Part shown: positions 59,024 through 64,000 of the stretch, piece by piece
Layout of the letters: every line of letters starts with the position of its first letter
How positions within the stretch are numbered: position 1 is the first letter of the stretch
From: Alcanivorax sp. DSM 26293
Lineage (GTDB): Bacteria; Pseudomonadota; Gammaproteobacteria; Pseudomonadales; Alcanivoracaceae
Length of the DNA: 64,000 nucleotides
Assembly (NCBI RefSeq): GCF_900107995.1
Contig: NZ_FNUM01000003.1
Coordinates: 361,855 to 425,854, forward strand
Reading direction: 5' to 3'
Translations under genes and position numbers: made by a program
The notes under the pieces: generated by a model
What the model saw: only the letters and a program-made list of their open reading frames with translations
What the model was told of the DNA's origin: nothing
Databases searched by the model: none

Positions 59024-61130
59024 TAACCGACACCTGTTAATGCTGGCGTTAATGTCACTGCCCATCGCAGCCATTGCCATGACGCCTCTTGATGACAGTG
59101 GGCTGGCTGACATTCGTGGCCAGGACGGACTCACCGTCAATCTGGAAAGCACGGACGCCCTCCAGGCCCAGCAGCTGAACTGGATAACAGACAGTGGGAA
59201 TGCTCCGGCTGGCGCCTGCAGCGGCGGCGTCACAGACCAGCATGCCTGTACACAACTGAACGGTCTTACCCTGCAGGGAGATGGCAATCCTCTGCGCGCA
59301 CAACTGCAGCTGGACGTGGGAAGCGACGGGACCGTTCCGCTATTGGCATTGCAGTATGACTGGCAGCCCAGCCTTTTCACCCTGGACGGCATCACCCTGC
59401 AAACCGGGACCAACCCGGCTTATGCGGGGCACTCCCTGGGTCAGGTCGCGTTGTATTCGCAGGGCAACCTGGCGCTGGTGAACCAGGGGATTTTCAGCAG
59501 GAATGGTCAGCACGCCAATCTGGATTTTTCCATGACCGGTGACTGGATATACCGCCAGGGTGGAGCGGGCAGTGCGGAGATGAGCATTGGCAATTTGATG
59601 ATACAGAACCGGTTTAGCAACGGTCCGGCTGGGGGGCATGCGCCCGCCACGGGCATCATCGGTATCGACAGTAATGGTTTGTTGCTGGAGGCGGATCACA
59701 CCTATACCGCCCTGGAGTTCGATCTGATGTACAAGGCAGCACCGACCAATTTTGATCGCACCGGTCGACAACCCCTGATATACGGCGCCTGGATTGGTGG
59801 TCTCAAAGACGCCAGTGTGCGGGTGTCTGCTGGTGGGATCGGCTATGGCTATGACGGCACAGTGCCGAGTGGAAACTGGGATTATGCTGGCATTAATACG
59901 CCACGCTCCGAGGGTCTGAATATTCAGGCCCAGTGGGATTTCGACACGGATTTCCAGCTTCGCCTGGGGCATGCGGACGGGGATCGCACCCGGATCGAGA
60001 TGGGGAATTGGCGCCGGCTGGGTAACGGTGCCGGCCCCATGTTCGCCATGGATGCCATCGTGGATGTGCTGCAAAACAACACCGGTCCGGCAGGTCTGTG
60101 TTTTGGGGGCGGCTTTACCAGTGGGCAGCCCGATAGTGGTTTGTGCTCCAGTGCCGGTGGAGTGTTTCATCCCACCCGGGTAGGGCTGGGGGACTCCGCG
60201 TTTGCGGTCCTGCTGCGCAATGGTCACCTGCATGCTTACAGTGAACAGCTGACCGTCACCAACCCGACCAGTGGATGGTCGGATAACTATGATTGGGGCC
60301 TGGTTCTGACTCTGGGAAAACTGGATGCGGATTTCCTGGTTTACCCCCAAGGACCCTCCAGCAATCTGGGGTTGCGGGCAGACGCGACGCTGATGGTGCA
60401 GTCACCGGGGTTCTGGGAGGCGGCCAATAGTAGCGATCCTCTGGTGCGCGCGACGGCCTCGGCTAACTGGCAAAACAACTCCCATTTCCTGTTCGCCGAT
60501 ACCACCAGTCAGGTCGCGGTGGGCCTGCTGAATAATGACCTGCTCTGGGAAGCCCGGGACCTGTATCTGACGCTGGGAGAAACAGACCCGGCCTTTCCGG
60601 CGCTGTCGTCAGGCATCATGCTTCAAACCGATGCCCTGTCCCGTTATCAGGTGCGCGGCTTACTGGGGGCGGGAAGCCTGAATGATTTGAGCGGGTCGAC
60701 GGTGAATGTGGCCCTGTGGGATCTCAACCTGTCAGCCGACCAGTTCCGCTTTGTGCTTTATCCAGCGAGCGCTGATGGACTGGCTGTCCTGGGCTTTGAT
60801 GGCTACATGAATCTGGATGGCAATGCGTACCTGTCGCTGGCAGAGGTTTCCAGCCCGAGTTCGGCTTTCCGGCTTTCAGATGTCAGTGGCAGCATCGGTT
60901 GGCGTAATGGCAAGGTGCTGCTGAAATCCGGTGATCAGAACAGTGATGGACTGGCCAGCCTGACCATCGCCAATGAACTGTTGCTGGGGCAGAGCGCGGA
61001 CTTCGGCCAGAGCGGCGGCGGCACGCCGTTGGTGGGGCAGGTCAGTTTTGGGGATCAGCAATACGGTCGCATTGCCATGCCGGGCGGCACCTGGCACAGC
61101 GAAATCATTGCCAAGGTGCCACCCCCCTAG
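59013..61130 (+). CDS. Exported protein 4 of the motif cluster
   Basis: A 705-residue exported protein, the largest. The signal peptide (HLLMLALMSLPIAAIA) is followed by MTPLDDSGLADIRGQDGLTV, the best version of the motif. The body is a long series of beta strands with repeated aromatic and polar ends (WDYAGIN, WDFDTDFQLRLG, SDNYDWGLVLTLGKL), consistent with a beta-solenoid or adhesin-like fibre. It has only a few cysteines. The ATG at 59013, with GGGAGGG upstream, lies inside the end of gene 3, so translation is coupled. It probably ends the operon. Confidence 0.72.
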   Translation: MASDNRHLLMLALMSLPIAAIAMTPLDDSGLADIRGQDGLTVNLESTDALQAQQLNWITDSGNAPAGACSGGVTDQHACTQLNGLTLQGDGNPLRAQLQLDVGSDGTVPLLALQYDWQPSLFTLDGITLQTGTNPAYAGHSLGQVALYSQGNLALVNQGIFSRNGQHANLDFSMTGDWIYRQGGAGSAEMSIGNLMIQNRFSNGPAGGHAPATGIIGIDSNGLLLEADHTYTALEFDLMYKAAPTNFDRTGRQPLIYGAWIGGLKDASVRVSAGGIGYGYDGTVPSGNWDYAGINTPRSEGLNIQAQWDFDTDFQLRLGHADGDRTRIEMGNWRRLGNGAGPMFAMDAIVDVLQNNTGPAGLCFGGGFTSGQPDSGLCSSAGGVFHPTRVGLGDSAFAVLLRNGHLHAYSEQLTVTNPTSGWSDNYDWGLVLTLGKLDADFLVYPQGPSSNLGLRADATLMVQSPGFWEAANSSDPLVRATASANWQNNSHFLFADTTSQVAVGLLNNDLLWEARDLYLTLGETDPAFPALSSGIMLQTDALSRYQVRGLLGAGSLNDLSGSTVNVALWDLNLSADQFRFVLYPASADGLAVLGFDGYMNLDGNAYLSLAEVSSPSSAFRLSDVSGSIGWRNGKVLLKSGDQNSDGLASLTIANELLLGQSADFGQSGGGTPLVGQVSFGDQQYGRIAMPGGTWHSEIIAKVPPP

Positions 61131-61142
61131 GCCTTGGCAGGA

Positions 61143-61988
61143 TCACGACAACACATAGTGTTCCACACCCTGATCCAGAAAACGGATCAGCATCCGGTAA
61201 CTGTCCAGATCAAAGCTGGCATCCGCATCCGGGGTAATGGTCATCGGTTCCGGCTTATGTTGCAGGGTGGTGAGATGGCACCATTGATCAACCAGATGGT
61301 AGTCGGTTTGTTGCGGGTTCTGCTCACGGATCACCAGCACACCCGGGTAAGGCCAAGCCTGGATATGCTGGTCTTCCAGGGTTGTCTGTAGCCGCTGGTT
61401 GTGACTCTCCACGGTTTCCTTGCCGCAACAGGCACCCTGACATCGGCCCAGCTGATGCGCAAAGCAGGCCCCCTTGCCGTTCCCTTCCAGGCCACAGATT
61501 CGCGGGCAGAGCCCGGCTTCACGCACCTTGCCATCCAGCATGCCTTTTGCCTGCCGGGGGCTGCGAAACAGACCATAGCTGTCCTGTTGCCAGCCATGAT
61601 TATCTACCAGCGGCCGGTATAACACTGGAACAAGAAAACCCTGACGGTTGGTTTGCAGACGCCAGGTATGCAGCTGCCGGTAACGGCGCTGACGACGGTT
61701 GAAGATGGGTTGGCGTTGTTTGATTTCCCGGTTTTCCAGCAACAGTGCGCCCAGTTCGCCGGCAGTGACCTGATGCTCGATACGGCGGGTCAGGTGGCAC
61801 AACCGGGCTTCCTTTTTATCCCGGTGCCGGGCCGCAAAGTGGCTCTTTACCCGTTGTCGCAGATTGATGCTTTTTCCCACATAGAGCAGTTCATCCTGCT
61901 CGCCAAAAAAGCGGTAGACGCCGGGGAGGCAGGGCAGGTCGGTGAACAGGGTTGGGTCCACCGGGGAAGAATCGGTATCTGGCAGCAT
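61143..61988 (-). CDS. cho: GIY-YIG endonuclease Cho-like (UvrC homologue)
   Basis: A 281-residue nuclease related to E. coli Cho, which makes the 3' incision in nucleotide-excision repair at some bulky lesions. The GIY-YIG core is LPCLPGVYRFFGEQDELLYV then GKSINLRQRVKSHF, with the conserved Tyr and Arg. A cysteine cluster (CPRICGLE, CFAHQLGRCQGACCG) matches that in UvrC and Cho. The helix-hairpin-helix part of UvrC is absent. ATGs at 61988, 62003 and 62015 are all possible starts; 61988 has AGGG upstream. It is divergent from fumC. Confidence 0.85.
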   Translation of the reverse strand: MLPDTDSSPVDPTLFTDLPCLPGVYRFFGEQDELLYVGKSINLRQRVKSHFAARHRDKKEARLCHLTRRIEHQVTAGELGALLLENREIKQRQPIFNRRQRRYRQLHTWRLQTNRQGFLVPVLYRPLVDNHGWQQDSYGLFRSPRQAKGMLDGKVREAGLCPRICGLEGNGKGACFAHQLGRCQGACCGKETVESHNQRLQTTLEDQHIQAWPYPGVLVIREQNPQQTDYHLVDQWCHLTTLQHKPEPMTITPDADASFDLDSYRMLIRFLDQGVEHYVLS

Positions 61989-62093
61989 GGCCCTAGTATC
62001 CATGGAAAACGCCATGATGTGGTGAAGGGAGGATGGATGATCTGACCTATTTCCCGTGCCATGATGGAGAAAATTCATTGCCAGGAGGCCATC

Positions 62094-63473
62094 ATGAGCG
62101 GCCACGATACCGAGACCCGTATCGAAACCGATTCCCTGGGCCAGGTGCAGGTGCCCAAAACGGCCCGATGGGGTGCCCAGACCCAGCGGGCAGTGGACAA
62201 CTTTCCCATCAGCGGTCGTCCGTTGCCGGAGCGGTTTATTCTGGCGGTGGTACGCATCAAACGCTGCGCGGCTGAGGCCAACCTCCGGTTGGAACAGCTG
62301 CCAGCGGACAAGCAGGCTGCCATTGTCGGGGCCTGTAATGACTTGCTGGCCGGCCATCATCTGGACCAATTCCCGGTGGATATTTTCCAGACCGGCTCTG
62401 GCACCAGCACCAACATGAACGTGAATGAGGTCATTGCGCACCTGTGCGCCGACGCCGGTGTCGAGATTCATCCCAATGATGATGTGAACCTGGGGCAGAG
62501 CAGCAACGACACCATTCCCACCGCCATTCATGTGTCTTCGGTACTGGCCGTCACCGAACAATTGCTCCCGGGACTGGAACACCTGATCGCCACGTTGGGG
62601 TTGCGTGCCCGGGAAGGCCGGGAGCTGGTGAAGACCGGCAGAACCCATCTGATGGATGCCATGCCGGTGACGGTGGAGCAGGAACTGCAGACCTGGGTGC
62701 TGCAATTGCAGGATGCCAGCAGCCGCTTGGCCCGGGCCCGGGATGAACTGCTGACCATCCCCCAGGGCGGCACGGCGGTGGGCAGCGGCATCAATGCCCA
62801 CCCGGATTTTGCGGCGGCCTTTGCCAGGCAACTGGCAGAGGAAACCGGGCTGGACTTCACGCCAATGCCGCATCCCTTTGTGGCCCAGAGTGCGTTGGAT
62901 GCGCCGCTGAATCTGTCCGCTGCCCTGCGTGGCCTGGCGGTCGTACTGATGAAGATCAGTAATGATCTGCGCTGGATGAATTCGGGCCCCATCCATGGTC
63001 TGGGCGAGCTGCAACTGCCGGCCACCCAGCCGGGCTCTTCGATCATGCCCGGCAAGGTCAACCCGGTGATCTGCGAATCGGTGACCATGGTGGCGGCGCA
63101 GGTCATGGGCCTGGATCAGGCCAATGCGGTGGCGGCCCAGAGCGGTAACTTCCAGCTCAACGTGATGTTGCCGCTGGTGGCCAGCAACCTGTTGGACATG
63201 ACCGGCTGGCTGGCCAACAGTTGCCGGAATCTGGCCGACCGGGCCATCACCGGAATGACTTTTAATGAAGAGCGTCTGGCGGCAGGGGTGGGCAAGAACC
63301 CGATTCTGGTCACGGCCCTCAATCCGGTGATTGGCTACGAGAAGGCAGCGAAGATCGCCAAAGACGCCTTTGCCAGTGGCCGCCCGGTGATCGATGTGGC
63401 CGAGGAGCAGTCCGACCTGTCCCGGGACGAACTGGAAAAGCTGCTGGACCCGAAAACCCTCACTCGCCCCTGA
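62094..63473 (+). CDS. fumC: Class II fumarate hydratase
   Basis: A 459-residue iron-independent fumarase of the citric acid cycle (fumarate to L-malate). Aspartase/fumarase signatures: TGSGTSTNMNVNEVI, QSSNDTIPTAIH, TGRTHLMDAMPV and the catalytic loop GSSIMPGKVNP. AGGAGG lies 5-6 nt before the ATG at 62094. It stands alone and ends in a strong hairpin. Confidence 0.97.
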   Translation: MSGHDTETRIETDSLGQVQVPKTARWGAQTQRAVDNFPISGRPLPERFILAVVRIKRCAAEANLRLEQLPADKQAAIVGACNDLLAGHHLDQFPVDIFQTGSGTSTNMNVNEVIAHLCADAGVEIHPNDDVNLGQSSNDTIPTAIHVSSVLAVTEQLLPGLEHLIATLGLRAREGRELVKTGRTHLMDAMPVTVEQELQTWVLQLQDASSRLARARDELLTIPQGGTAVGSGINAHPDFAAAFARQLAEETGLDFTPMPHPFVAQSALDAPLNLSAALRGLAVVLMKISNDLRWMNSGPIHGLGELQLPATQPGSSIMPGKVNPVICESVTMVAAQVMGLDQANAVAAQSGNFQLNVMLPLVASNLLDMTGWLANSCRNLADRAITGMTFNEERLAAGVGKNPILVTALNPVIGYEKAAKIAKDAFASGRPVIDVAEEQSDLSRDELEKLLDPKTLTRP

Positions 63474-63475
63474 AT

Positions 63476-63510
63476 GGGAAGGGTGCACTGAGGCGCGGTG
63501 CACCCTTCCC
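63476..63510 (+). terminator. Hairpin terminator after fumC
   Basis: GGGAAGGGTGCAC (63476-63488) pairs perfectly with GTGCACCCTTCCC (63498-63510). It starts 3 bp after the stop and is followed by CAGCTTTT. Confidence 0.75.
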
Positions 63511-63514
63511 ACAG

Positions 63515-63550
63515 CTTTTCGCTCCTCGTGACTCGCTTGTCGCAACTCAT
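63515..63550. repeat. Half copy of palindromic repeat family B
   Basis: CTTTTCGCTCCTCGTGACTC then GCTTGTCGCAACTC matches the right arm of the family B repeats. The left arm is missing; the fumC hairpin is in its place. The 63551-63654 stretch beyond holds no gene. Confidence 0.6.
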
Positions 63551-63654
63551 GCTAGACACAGCGTCTACACCGGGTAGTATTTTGTTACCTTTGGCACAGC
63601 TGAACGGATGACCCGTGCGGGGGACTGTGTCAGTCTGGAGCGCCTTACATACCC

Positions 63655-64000
<346 letters not shown>

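Noticed and set aside
62016..63545. Upstream extension of the cho frame through fumC
   Set aside because: The extra 500 codons are antisense fumC; the conserved nuclease starts only near 62000.

Overview
The window is the chromosomal replication-origin region of a GC-rich gammaproteobacterium. The core order is tag, glyQ-glyS, gmhB, plsC, (H-NS gene), gyrB, recF, dnaN, dnaA, oriC, rpmH, rnpA, yidC, mnmE. This matches the Pseudomonas-type origin layout. Combined with secreted proteins carrying a mature N-terminal LDDSxL..IxGQ motif, GTAGGAGC-type REP sequences and the accessory gene content, an Alcanivorax-like marine bacterium is my best guess. That taxonomic call is inference. No rRNA, tRNA or CRISPR array was seen.

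Layout. 1-6.3 kb: a truncated gene, a MerR regulator divergent from an epimerase, coaD, gamma-glutamyltransferase, a small lipoprotein, a nitronate monooxygenase and an SRPBCC protein. 6.3-10.8 kb: a Kef-type antiporter, an HPP membrane protein, a probably Fur-controlled PepSY membrane protein and a RAYT transposase beside a perfect REP hairpin. 10.8-15.1 kb: a DCC-family protein and an envelope operon of three lipoproteins (including an LpoB homologue) plus a CsgG-like protein. 15.2-18.6 kb: serA divergent from a D-2-hydroxyglutarate-dehydrogenase-like flavoprotein and an FAH hydrolase; the first two probably form one metabolic couple. 18.8-20.7 kb: a HigBA-type toxin-antitoxin pair, an exported HIUase and a hemerythrin. 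20.8-26.8 kb: a TonB receptor with a PepSY partner, divergent from an OsmC-YcaO fusion. 26.8-39 kb: mixed genes (oxidoreductase, ArfB, SPFH, DUF445, an Abi-alpha-like protein, an MFS-acyltransferase fusion, TetR, acetyltransferase, DUF4197, amidotransferase, tag, WYL regulator).

39-55 kb is the origin core. oriC lies between dnaA and rpmH. It has two perfect DnaA boxes, a GC-rich spacer, four CTA triplets (a DnaA-trio) and an AT-rich stretch. Two perfect 16-bp parS palindromes lie inside the recF coding sequence.

55-61 kb holds the most distinctive accessory locus: four consecutive exported proteins that share a short motif just after the signal peptide but otherwise look unrelated. Their promoter region has 10-nt C and A homopolymer runs and repeated TTGACT half-sites. 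They sit where mnmG-rsmG-parAB often follow mnmE. The window closes with cho, fumC and one end of an IS3-family element.

Two dispersed palindromic repeat families run through the intergenic DNA: GTAGGAGC REPs and an 80-90 bp family built from CGAG/CTCG words around TTTCGAAA.
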